DNA of 50,863 bases. It comes from JAGOEF01 sp029564465. GTDB taxonomy: Bacteria > Bacteroidota > Bacteroidia > Bacteroidales > ML635J-15. Location of the stretch: assembly GCA_029564465.1 (NCBI GenBank), contig JAKQPY010000120.1:1-50863 (forward strand), in the 5' to 3' direction. Below the pieces are notes generated by a model. The model saw only the letters and a program-made list of their open reading frames with translations. It made no database searches and was not told where the DNA came from. How positions within the stretch are numbered: the stretch's first letter is position 1; each line of letters begins with the position of its first letter. The translations under genes were made by a program, and so were the position numbers. Shown here piece after piece: positions 36,015 through 44,757 of the stretch.

Positions 36015-36527
36015 TTAAGGAAGCGAATCGGAAAGCACCATAATGGGTGTCTCAATGGTATTGCTTTTGTGCCCTGCTCTGTCTTTGATATACACCGAAT
36101 ATTTAATGGTGTCGCCGGCAAATGGGGGGTTAGAGTTCAGGTCGTGAACAATTATTTCGCCTTTCAGTGTTGGGTTGTTGCCTTCGCTTTCGAAGTAAGG
36201 AACGCGGAAATTAAGAGGCACTGCCAAATAAACCTCTTTGAAAACGCCATCCTCTTTAAGATATTTTTTAATGAAAACTGTCTTTAATGTGTCGGCTGCT
36301 GCTGTATCGCTGGTTGCCTGATATCCGATGTCACCGTCACCATCAACAAAACTGATACACAGCTCACCATTCAGCACAGGGTTGCCCAAGCCATCGACCG
36401 AATCGGTAAGTGTGAAATATTTCAACTCAATTTGTGGTTCGGGGGGATAGCTTTCGATGTGGAAACAGGCAGTAAACAGCAAACTTGCTGCAATAAATGC
36501 CAATATGTAAACTCCCCATTTCATCAT
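36015..36527 (-). CDS. Small lipoprotein of unknown function
   Basis: A 170-residue protein with a lipoprotein signal (MMKWGVYILAFIAASLLFTAC). The mature part contains a VDGDGDIGYQ turn and a beta-sandwich-like region, ending in the IYIKDRAGHKSNT type of segment common in Bacteroidota surface lipoproteins. No family function is recognised. A TACATTTG box at 36529-36536 (minus strand) is immediately upstream of the ATG at 36527, so the second ATG at 36524 or a nearly leaderless message is possible. Confidence 0.75.
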   Translation of the reverse strand: MMKWGVYILAFIAASLLFTACFHIESYPPEPQIELKYFTLTDSVDGLGNPVLNGELCISFVDGDGDIGYQATSDTAAADTLKTVFIKKYLKEDGVFKEVYLAVPLNFRVPYFESEGNNPTLKGEIIVHDLNSNPPFAGDTIKYSVYIKDRAGHKSNTIETPIMVLSDSLP

Positions 36528-36569
36528 GCAAATGTACGTATCTTTTGGTCAAACACCGAAAAAGGAATT

Positions 36570-37313
36570 TTATTGTTTGCCTATTAAATTACGCTGGCGT
36601 AACACCTCATAAACCACTACTCCCGTTGCCACTGAAACATTCAGCGAATCGAGAGAACCAAACACGGGTATTCCGATATTGAGTTCGCACTGATTCAGAT
36701 TTACCGGTTCAATACCTTTATCTTCGGAGCCCATGACTATGGCCAGGGGTCTGTTGAAGTCGGCTTCAATATAAGGTGTATCGTTACTGCGTGTGCAGGC
36801 CACAATACTGAGACCGCTTTGACGGAGTGCCTTCAGGGTGTCGGAAAGATATTTTACACGGCACACCGGTACTGTGTTGAGGGCTCCGGCTGAGGTTTTT
36901 ACAGCATCGGCGGTTATGCCCGGGTTATTGGTTGTGGTTATAATAATTGCGTCAACCCCGGTGCACTCTGCGGTACGTGCAATGGCCCCAAAGTTGCGTA
37001 CATCGGTGATACCATCGAGTACCAGAAACAAAGGGTCACGACCGGAAGCAAATACCCGGTGTAAAACTTCCTCCCAGGGTTGATATTCCACGGGCGATAC
37101 GATAGCCAGTACTCCCTGATGGTTTTTGCGTGTATATTTATTGAATCGTTCCTGTGGAATAAACTGAACCGGTATATTCAGGGGTTTGGCAAGGTTTATC
37201 AGTTGCCCGATAGCATCACTCAGCAGACCTTTACGAATGAAAATTTTGTTGATTTCAGTTCCCGATTTCAGGGCTTCAATAACCGGGTGTATTCCAAAAA
37301 TAAATGTATCCAT
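36570..37313 (-). CDS. rlmB: 23S rRNA (guanosine-2'-O-)-methyltransferase, TrmH/SpoU family
   Basis: A 247-residue SPOUT methyltransferase. It starts with the substrate-binding segment FIFGIHPVIEALKSG and contains motif 1 LDGITDVRNFGAIARTAECTG, motif 2 AIVMGSEDKGIEP and motif 3 IPVFGSLDSLNVSVATGVVVYEVLRQR, which form the trefoil-knot SAM site. RlmB methylates G2251 in the 23S rRNA P-loop. Length and domain order are standard. It is 15 bp downstream of the GWxTD gene on the same strand. Confidence 0.93.
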   Translation of the reverse strand: MDTFIFGIHPVIEALKSGTEINKIFIRKGLLSDAIGQLINLAKPLNIPVQFIPQERFNKYTRKNHQGVLAIVSPVEYQPWEEVLHRVFASGRDPLFLVLDGITDVRNFGAIARTAECTGVDAIIITTTNNPGITADAVKTSAGALNTVPVCRVKYLSDTLKALRQSGLSIVACTRSNDTPYIEADFNRPLAIVMGSEDKGIEPVNLNQCELNIGIPVFGSLDSLNVSVATGVVVYEVLRQRNLIGKQ

Positions 37314-37328
37314 AATTAGACTTGATTA

Positions 37329-38609
37329 TTAATTTACCGAAAAGGCTTTTCCTTTCAACCATGTTTCGATGGCTTGTGACCAAAGGGTTTGAAAGCGTTG
37401 TTCCCTTTCCAGAAAGTATTCGTTGTGGCTCAGGTAGTTGTTGTTTTTGCGAAATGTAAAAGCAATCGACGACAGTTCCGGATTATCGCCATAAATCCAT
37501 TGTTCCGAATCGGGGCCCTTGTAAACGGTTCCAGGTGCTCCAAATATAATATAAATCATTCCGCGGTCGGTTTGCCAGCCAGGCTGGTAGGTGCCAAATA
37601 ACTCATTGGCCATGGCAACGCGGTTGTAATAAATCCGGATTAACTCTTTCGACCTGCGTATATCGGGGGTAAGGCTCAGCCAGAATTTATCGAGTACCAG
37701 CTTCTTGTCGGCAGCCTCCATCATTTCGTTCCATTTGCGGGCATTTGTAAGGTATCGCAGGGGTTCAATCATAGCCTCTGCTGTCTTAATGTTTGGATAC
37801 TCATTTCCAAGATTAGTTAAAGTTAACCCGGCATCAGGCGATTTTGATGTCGAAATAAAGTAAATACCTTTTTGACTGAAACGGATGGTGTCGCCGCTAC
37901 GCATCGAATATACCGAATCGGGAACCGGCAATGCAGGTATTACAGTAGTCGCAAATGGCGACTGAGGCATAATATTTACCGGTTTAAAATGTGCAATAGT
38001 ATAGATGGTATCTCCACTGAGTTTATTGTAAATTCGATAAATCCTTCCCGATTTCACATAGGGTTGAAACAGCGGTGACTTAAGTGAATCGGCTGTTTCA
38101 ACAAAATAATGCTGATTGTTTCCAGCTATGGTGCGGTTAGTTTCAATCATTATACGACGGCTCACTTTGCGAACAGCATCTCCAAACAATACCACCAGGT
38201 TGTATTTTTTGCCTTTTTCGGTTTTAATATTTACATAGCTGATAAAATCGTTCGAACCTCCGCGTTCAACCCGATAATGCCATGATCCGCTGTCGACCAG
38301 CGCGGTTGTTTCAAAATCGCGCAATACATATTTAACGGTAACACTGATGATAGGTGTAGAATTTTCGGGTTCCTGATAGGCTACAAATTCGTTTTTCGAT
38401 ACTTTAAAAAACAGCGATGAGCTTGTGTCGGATGTGTGGTAAACAAAGCAGCCGGTGTGCAGGCCCGACTCAGCCGGATTGTAGAGCGAAGCCAGATTGT
38501 AGTTCCACGAATCACCGGTATGTGCCGGGGGTGCATAGCACGATGCAAGGCATAGTATTGCTCCGGCAATCAGTGTTAACCCGATATAGACAGGTTTATT
38601 CGCCCTCAT
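37329..38609 (-). CDS. GWxTD domain-containing lipoprotein
   Basis: A 426-residue exported protein. The ATG at 38609 gives the signal MRANKPVYIGLTLIAGAILCLASC with a lipobox; a longer frame to 38855 lies inside the preceding gene and has no homology. The defining segment is GWQTDRGMIYIIFGAPGTVYKGP near residue 360, followed by WIYGDNPELSSIAFTF. GWxTD domains are found in Bacteroidota and Acidobacteria and have no assigned activity. Its first 14 bp overlap the end of the 1507-residue secreted-protein gene, so translation is likely coupled and the two probably act together. Confidence 0.88.
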   Translation of the reverse strand: MRANKPVYIGLTLIAGAILCLASCYAPPAHTGDSWNYNLASLYNPAESGLHTGCFVYHTSDTSSSLFFKVSKNEFVAYQEPENSTPIISVTVKYVLRDFETTALVDSGSWHYRVERGGSNDFISYVNIKTEKGKKYNLVVLFGDAVRKVSRRIMIETNRTIAGNNQHYFVETADSLKSPLFQPYVKSGRIYRIYNKLSGDTIYTIAHFKPVNIMPQSPFATTVIPALPVPDSVYSMRSGDTIRFSQKGIYFISTSKSPDAGLTLTNLGNEYPNIKTAEAMIEPLRYLTNARKWNEMMEAADKKLVLDKFWLSLTPDIRRSKELIRIYYNRVAMANELFGTYQPGWQTDRGMIYIIFGAPGTVYKGPDSEQWIYGDNPELSSIAFTFRKNNNYLSHNEYFLEREQRFQTLWSQAIETWLKGKAFSVN

Positions 38610-41600
38610 CGTTATTGTTGGAAGTATTGTTGAATTTCCGGTCCATATCGCGTTTAAACTTACGATAGTAGGTTTCGCTGGTAAGGGCATACGAATAGGT
38701 TTTTCCTGTGTTTTTATCTTCAAAAAACCTTTCGCCTTCTTTGGTGTTGATGATGATTTCGTTGAATTCCGGATCAGATGACAATACGCTGAACAAACCA
38801 CCAACATAACGGAAGTAGAACCATGTTTTGGTATCAACCTCGAGTAATATTTCAAAAATATCGCTGCGTTTTCCGCGTTCGGCCCTGATATATGAAAATA
38901 CCGAACGGTTGATTGGGTTCTTTCCTGCGTTGATTATACTTACGGGTCCGGCGTGAATGAAAGCACCCATCCCATAATGCAACTGCATTTCGAGGTCGGT
39001 GAGTATGAGCATGTTTTCGAGCTCCGAAGGATATTTATTCATGTTGCCCAGACTCATGTTCGAGAACCACTCATCGGCTTTTTTTGTTCCCAGAAATTCG
39101 ACCAGCGCCTGATCGTACATGTCGTTACGGGGGTTAATTCCTTCGAGACCCGGGTTTGTGTTCAGCACTTCGGCAAACCGCTTCCAGGCGTTGTTACTGA
39201 AAGGAGCATTAATCAGCATACTCAGAAACAAACTCACGGTATCGTCGGTATAATCGTATTCAAACTCACCAATGGCATTCAGGTTGAAAATTTCTCCGGG
39301 TTTACTCAGATCGAATTTACCCTCGCCGGTAACTTTACATTGCTCTCGATACACAGTCAGCAAATTTCCGGGCAGATTGGGCTCTTCAATCTTTTCGCGA
39401 GATCCGATCATGTAAGCTTTTTCATCTTTATCGTAATAGAGAAAGCCATGCGACTGAAACATGCTGATATCGTAGGCAGTATAGGTTCTCGACAGAAATG
39501 CAGGATATGCCCGGCCTGTTGATTGCATTACCAAGCCGTTGGCAATCCGCTGATTGTTGATGTCGAGCGGGAGTGAGTCAACCGGAATATAAATATCGGT
39601 AGGATCAATCACTGCCGAAAACTTAATCCATTGCGACTTAATTGTATCACAACCGGTACCCACCTTGGCTGCACCGATAAATTCAAGATTCTGACGACTT
39701 GCTGCAATGCGGGCTTCTCCCTGAAATCCAAAGAATGTGCTCAGCATAAAGTTCTCCGGCTCCGAAATCTTTCCGGAAGCTATGGTTTGTCCGCTATAAT
39801 CGACACCAACCGAATTCATAAATATTTTTTGGCGTCTTCCCACAGCATCAACATAATCATAATAGCCTTCGCCAGAATATTTTAATCTTCCCGAAATCTG
39901 AACTTTACCATCATAAATATTGTGGTAACGGGTTGTGGTATTGGCTATGATTTTTACGTTTTCGAGTGGGCGCATTTTGGCATCTTTTTCAACGGTAATC
40001 TTGCCATCAGTCAGGTAAATGGTTGCATCGGCCACCCTGATCAGTTGCACACCTTCGGCATAAATAATATGATCGACATAATTGTAGCGTGCTTTTGGGG
40101 CAACAAACCAGAGGCTGTCCTGAGCGGGATGTACCGAAATAAATTTGGGGCCTTCGAGAAATAAATCTTCCCATTCGGTGGGACTCATTTTTTCTTTTTG
40201 GTTCTCAAGCTTGGCCATTACATCGTTCGAAGCTGATATTTCGAGTTCTTCCTTGTCCATATACCACACCATCTGATCCATAATACTGATATACTTATTA
40301 TGTTTAAATTCCCAGGTGGTCAGTTCACCATTTGATTTAAAGGTTCCTTTACGATCTTTAAAATTTACATCAGCAGTCACATTTTTCCCATCGAAGTCGG
40401 AAGCGAATTCGCTGATAGCGTAAATCTCAAAGTCAGAAGTATCGGCATGAATGGTTTCGAAGCCATAATCAAACAATTTTGATTTAAGATGTGCTTTACC
40501 AATTGTCATAACACCGGCTCCTTCGAGTCCCTGACTGGTGATATTCAGGTATCCTTTATGCATGGCCTGATTGTCGAACATTTTGAATTCGACGCTATCC
40601 TGATATACATAGAATTTATCGCGCTTCACCAGCCAGCGCAAATCGTTGTCAGCTCCAGTAACGGTTGGGAATTCAACCGGTTTTTTTTGACTTTCGATGG
40701 CAAATGTCTGGGCGTGACCATCGAGTGAGTCCGGGAAAAATATCAGGTAATCGGCATTAATTTCACTCGTGAGGTAATCGATTTTACCTTTACCTCGCAA
40801 ACCTTCGTTGCTGAGATCAATAATCTTGTAATAGGTAGCTTTGCCATCGTACAACGGTAAGCCTGCAGGTCCGGTATTCATGTTAAAACCCAGCGAAAAA
40901 TCGTTTCGAAGCACCAGGGTTTGTTTGATATCGGGAAAAATGTCGGCAGACACCAGACGACCTGAAAATTTCAGGTTATCAGGCGAAAATCCATCGATTG
41001 AGTCAATGGTAAACGGGTCAATTTCAAAATAAAAACTATTGCGTTTGTAAACCCCGTTATGAATTTTTTTACTGTCGTAGTAAACGTATGAAATTGTCTT
41101 GGTAGTAAAACTCGGGAACTGGTCATAATCGAAACGCCCTGATTTATTTTGCGGGTCGTCAATCTGAAATTCTCCCCTGAAGTTTTCGAGCTTGTTCTGA
41201 ACGATGGCCAGTTTTTTATTCCCATTTACATCGAGCGCATCGCTTTCGGCAACCATTTTCATGCTGTCGCACTGTGGCATGTCGAACAGGAAGCGGTTGT
41301 AATCGAATTTGAAATTACTTCCGTAATAGTAGAATTGCCCGGCCTGAATGGTGCCATTAAAGCGAAAGCAACGATTTTTCTGCAGAATGATTTTTTTATC
41401 GATAGGATACACTTTAACACTTTGTGAATCGCTTACCTGTACATTCGAAACGCCATACATTTTAAGATCATAATTCAGCAAACTCAATTCCGCGTTAGCC
41501 TGCTCTGATGGCATACTCGAAAAGAACTGCATCACATCAGAATCAGCGAAATATTTTGAAGCGTCGATAAAGCGCCATGCTTCGGGTTTTACTTTAATAA

Positions 41601-43119
41601 TTTCTTTTTCGGGGTTGTAGATAATAAATCCCATGTAAGCAACCCTGAGAAGCATTTGCTTTACCTGAGTGGGACTGAATCCGATATGTGCCGATAACTG
41701 ATTGGCGGTGAATTCACTGCAATTGCAGAAGTTTGCATATTCTGTGAGTATGTCGAGGGGGTTGCGTGCATCCTGCATTTTAATTTGCTTATACCGTTCG
41801 TAGCGGAAAAAATCGAGCGATTCGAACATGATTTCGTTAGGGTATCCCGGGGTTTGAATCTGTGTAAATTCCATGCTGAACTTGTCGATGTACCATTTCA
41901 GCCATGTGAAATCCATTGCCACCTGATGGTAACTGTTTGTATAGTTCACTTTCGACATTTCCTCCTTCAGCCTGATTAATTCGAGAAGGCCTGTTTTCAT
42001 GGTGTATTTGAAGGTAAGGTCGGGATGATATATTGAGTCTTCGCTCAGGTGGAGTACAATTTCGGTGTGTTCGCTGAAAATGGTATTTTGGTCAAGCCTG
42101 AATGCTTTGGAATAGGCTACAAAATCGATGGTGTCGTTTTTTGGAATGAATATCTTAGCCGGATTTTCGTCGACCCCACTACCAATAAACTCTTTGCCGC
42201 GCATGCTAAACCCCCCTTCGTAGTCAACGCCCTTCACGATATTTTTTATTTTAAAATGCTGCTGGTATGATCTGAATCTGGGGAATGATGATTTCCGGCC
42301 ATCGTCAAGATTCAGGGCATCATCGGTGAGCTGGCCGAGCAGCGGTTCTTTAAAATAAATTGTGTTGATGAATGTTACCGTATCGGCAACATATTTGGGT
42401 TCTTTAAGATTGATGTTGTAGTTGTTCAGATTGGCATAAATCGAATCGCGGGATATCCCCACACGTTCCCAGGTAACCATGCCTTTCTTTCCGGTCCATA
42501 AATCTTTCAGAGGGTAGTAAGTGCCTGATGTATTGTATATTTTCACACTGTCGCGGCCATACAGCGATGTGAGATCGGTGTTGCTGAAAAACACACAAAA
42601 GTCGTTTCCCTTGCGCATCAGTGCAAATTCGTCAGAATTAATGAGCCAGGTAGTTTTATTGCTGAAATACAAAATGTTGTGAGCCAAAAAACGATACATA
42701 CTGAGCATGAAATCCGAGAATTCCTTGTGTTTGATGAACTTGATTTTCAAAAACTCCAGAAGCTCATCTTCGTATACTTCGTATTGCTCTTCGGCAATAC
42801 CACGGCGTGTGAACTCGATTCGGTTGGCGGCGTAGTTAACAAACTCCGGAAACGATTTACAGCCTTTTTCGAGCATTTTCGAGGCTGTCTTAATAAATGC
42901 ATCCTTTTGTTTATCGGTAAGCGAGTCTGATTCCCAAAACGTTTCGAACTCTTTCTGCATGCTTTTCCCGTCACTCCTAAACTCACCTGTATACTCGAGA
43001 TGTTGTGAAAACTGTTTTTGAAATCGCTGATAATCAGGGTCAAAAATATTTTGAGCCGAAATAGTTACCTGCAGAAACAAGAGTGTAACTAAAAATGAGA
43101 AAAGGGGTTTGTATTTCAT
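38596..43119 (-). CDS. Very large secreted protein, conserved Bacteroidota type of unknown function
   Basis: A 1507-residue protein with a signal peptide (MKYKPLFSFLVTLLFLQVTISAQ) from the ATG at 43119; the frame extends to 43158 without a better start and would overlap prmA. I recall similar 1500-residue proteins in many Bacteroidota genomes but no function. The N-terminal third is helical and begins with DPDYQRFQKQFSQHLEYTG. A short helix-turn-helix-like stretch (ANQLSAHIGFSPTQVKQMLLR) lies near 490. From about 570 on it is beta-rich, with segments such as IYAEGVQLIRVADATIYLTDG recalling LptD/OstA-like or auto-assembly repeats. There is no T9SS sorting domain; the C-terminus is charged (KFNNTSNNNDEGE). 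It overlaps the GWxTD gene by 14 bp. Confidence 0.85.
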   Translation of the reverse strand: MKYKPLFSFLVTLLFLQVTISAQNIFDPDYQRFQKQFSQHLEYTGEFRSDGKSMQKEFETFWESDSLTDKQKDAFIKTASKMLEKGCKSFPEFVNYAANRIEFTRRGIAEEQYEVYEDELLEFLKIKFIKHKEFSDFMLSMYRFLAHNILYFSNKTTWLINSDEFALMRKGNDFCVFFSNTDLTSLYGRDSVKIYNTSGTYYPLKDLWTGKKGMVTWERVGISRDSIYANLNNYNINLKEPKYVADTVTFINTIYFKEPLLGQLTDDALNLDDGRKSSFPRFRSYQQHFKIKNIVKGVDYEGGFSMRGKEFIGSGVDENPAKIFIPKNDTIDFVAYSKAFRLDQNTIFSEHTEIVLHLSEDSIYHPDLTFKYTMKTGLLELIRLKEEMSKVNYTNSYHQVAMDFTWLKWYIDKFSMEFTQIQTPGYPNEIMFESLDFFRYERYKQIKMQDARNPLDILTEYANFCNCSEFTANQLSAHIGFSPTQVKQMLLRVAYMGFIIYNPEKEIIKVKPEAWRFIDASKYFADSDVMQFFSSMPSEQANAELSLLNYDLKMYGVSNVQVSDSQSVKVYPIDKKIILQKNRCFRFNGTIQAGQFYYYGSNFKFDYNRFLFDMPQCDSMKMVAESDALDVNGNKKLAIVQNKLENFRGEFQIDDPQNKSGRFDYDQFPSFTTKTISYVYYDSKKIHNGVYKRNSFYFEIDPFTIDSIDGFSPDNLKFSGRLVSADIFPDIKQTLVLRNDFSLGFNMNTGPAGLPLYDGKATYYKIIDLSNEGLRGKGKIDYLTSEINADYLIFFPDSLDGHAQTFAIESQKKPVEFPTVTGADNDLRWLVKRDKFYVYQDSVEFKMFDNQAMHKGYLNITSQGLEGAGVMTIGKAHLKSKLFDYGFETIHADTSDFEIYAISEFASDFDGKNVTADVNFKDRKGTFKSNGELTTWEFKHNKYISIMDQMVWYMDKEELEISASNDVMAKLENQKEKMSPTEWEDLFLEGPKFISVHPAQDSLWFVAPKARYNYVDHIIYAEGVQLIRVADATIYLTDGKITVEKDAKMRPLENVKIIANTTTRYHNIYDGKVQISGRLKYSGEGYYDYVDAVGRRQKIFMNSVGVDYSGQTIASGKISEPENFMLSTFFGFQGEARIAASRQNLEFIGAAKVGTGCDTIKSQWIKFSAVIDPTDIYIPVDSLPLDINNQRIANGLVMQSTGRAYPAFLSRTYTAYDISMFQSHGFLYYDKDEKAYMIGSREKIEEPNLPGNLLTVYREQCKVTGEGKFDLSKPGEIFNLNAIGEFEYDYTDDTVSLFLSMLINAPFSNNAWKRFAEVLNTNPGLEGINPRNDMYDQALVEFLGTKKADEWFSNMSLGNMNKYPSELENMLILTDLEMQLHYGMGAFIHAGPVSIINAGKNPINRSVFSYIRAERGKRSDIFEILLEVDTKTWFYFRYVGGLFSVLSSDPEFNEIIINTKEGERFFEDKNTGKTYSYALTSETYYRKFKRDMDRKFNNTSNNNDEGE

Positions 43120-43133
43120 GGTCAAATTCTTTT

Positions 43134-43952
43134 TTAGGCAAATACACAGGCTACCCACTGACGTGCTGAAATTTGCTCCTTCACATTCAGTCCGGTAGTT
43201 TTACAAACATTCAAAATTTGTTCCATATCGGATTCATAAAATCCACTCAGAAAAAGCAGCCCGTTTTTTTTCAACATGCCGGTATATTTTGGAATGTCAT
43301 TTTTAAGAACATTCAAATTTATGTTGGCATAAATTATATCGTATTTTGCAACCGGAACTACCGAAACATCACCCATGAGGGGAGTAATGCCTTCGACATG
43401 ATTGAGTTGTATGTTTTCCCTGATATTGTTGAAAGCCCACTCATCGGTATCGACAGCGCATACCGAAGCGGCGCCCAGTTTGGCGGCAACAATGGCTAAA
43501 ATTCCGGTGCCACTTCCCATGTCGAGGACTTTCTTACCCTGATGGGGATATTTCATGATGAGCTCGCACATTTGTGATGTGGTTTCGTGGTGGCCGGTTC
43601 CAAACGACATTTTGGGTTCGATAATAACATCGATCGCAGCCTTCTCATGTGGGGAATGAAAGGCTGCCCTGATGAACAGTTTATCTGCAATCAGCACGGG
43701 TTTAAAGTTTTCTTCCCATTCGGCATTCCAGTTTTTATCGGCAATCTCGCGAACGGTATATTCAATAAAGTAGGGCTGGAGCAAATTGTCGGTTTCGGCC
43801 TTGTTGAAACTCGCAACCGGAATGTAGGCTTTAAGTTGTGCCGATTCTTCAACAAAACTATCAAACCCTAATTCGCTGAGATTAGCCAGCAATATTTCGG
43901 GAAGAATTTCGGGTAATCCCGATGTTTCGATACACACTTCAATGTAATTCAT
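43134..43952 (-). CDS. prmA: Ribosomal protein L11 methyltransferase
   Basis: A 272-residue SAM-dependent enzyme that methylates lysines and the N-terminus of ribosomal protein L11. It has the N-terminal substrate-recognition part, then the linker MSFGTGHHETTSQMC, motif I VLDMGSGTGILAIVAAKLGA and the IIYANINLNVL motif IV segment. It is 2 bp downstream of tpiA, so probably one transcript with it. Confidence 0.95.
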   Translation of the reverse strand: MNYIEVCIETSGLPEILPEILLANLSELGFDSFVEESAQLKAYIPVASFNKAETDNLLQPYFIEYTVREIADKNWNAEWEENFKPVLIADKLFIRAAFHSPHEKAAIDVIIEPKMSFGTGHHETTSQMCELIMKYPHQGKKVLDMGSGTGILAIVAAKLGAASVCAVDTDEWAFNNIRENIQLNHVEGITPLMGDVSVVPVAKYDIIYANINLNVLKNDIPKYTGMLKKNGLLFLSGFYESDMEQILNVCKTTGLNVKEQISARQWVACVFA

Positions 43953-43954
43953 AC

Positions 43955-44716
43955 TTAAAAGGAATTCATTATTTCGAAAAAATCACGATGTTTCAATGAG
44001 GCACCACCAATAAGTCCTCCGTTAATGTCGGGTTGTGCAAACAACTGGCGGGCATTGGCCGCATTACAGCTACCACCGTAGAGTATTGGCACCATGTTCG
44101 CTGTAAGTTTGCTGTAAGCAATGGCGAGCAACTCACGAATCCGGGCGTGCATTTCCTGAGCTTGTTCAGGACTGGCTGTCAAGCCGGTGCCAATGGCCCA
44201 AACAGGTTCGTAGGCAATTACGGTACGTTGCATATCTTCGTCATCAATATGAAACAAGCCTTCGTGCAACTGTTGCTTTACCACTTCGGTATAAGCCCCC
44301 GACTCGCGTTGCTGCAGTGTTTCGCCACAACAGTAAATAGGAACAAGATCGTTTTTCAGACATATCCGTATTTTTGCAGCAATTTCCTTGTCAGTTTCTC
44401 CAAAATAGCTTCTGCGCTCCGAATGACCCAGTATCACATACCGGGCTCCGGTACTTTTTATCATTGCGGCTGATACTTCACCGGTGTAGGCTCCCTGTTC
44501 GTAGGCTGCACAATTCTGGGCAGCAACCGCCATTTTTTTGTAATCAACAATCGAGTTTACCAATGCCAGGTGAGTGAACGGAACGCCAAGAATTACCTCG
44601 ACCCCGTTGCGAAATGCACCTTCGGCAATACCCTGATTGAGGGCTTCGGCCAACTGACGACCGCTTTGTAAATCGGTATTCATTTTCCAGTTGGCGGCTA
44701 CAATTTTTCGTTTCAT
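43955..44716 (-). CDS. tpiA: Triosephosphate isomerase
   Basis: A 253-residue TIM-barrel enzyme that interconverts dihydroxyacetone phosphate and glyceraldehyde 3-phosphate. The active-site residues Asn 10 and Lys 12 (AANWKMN), the His in ILGHSERRSYF and the Glu in AYEPVWAIGTG are present, as is the C-terminal GGLIGGASL phosphate loop. It follows the BT_3928-type gene by 41 bp, an adjacency I recall from Bacteroides genomes. Confidence 0.97.
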   Translation of the reverse strand: MKRKIVAANWKMNTDLQSGRQLAEALNQGIAEGAFRNGVEVILGVPFTHLALVNSIVDYKKMAVAAQNCAAYEQGAYTGEVSAAMIKSTGARYVILGHSERRSYFGETDKEIAAKIRICLKNDLVPIYCCGETLQQRESGAYTEVVKQQLHEGLFHIDDEDMQRTVIAYEPVWAIGTGLTASPEQAQEMHARIRELLAIAYSKLTANMVPILYGGSCNAANARQLFAQPDINGGLIGGASLKHRDFFEIMNSF

Positions 44717-44757
44717 ATTTTTGCTTTCAATTATTTCAAGATGACTTATTTAACAAA

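Noticed and set aside
38610..38855. N-terminal extension of the GWxTD protein
   Set aside because: The extension lies within the preceding gene in another frame, lacks export features and would bury the lipoprotein signal that starts at 38609.
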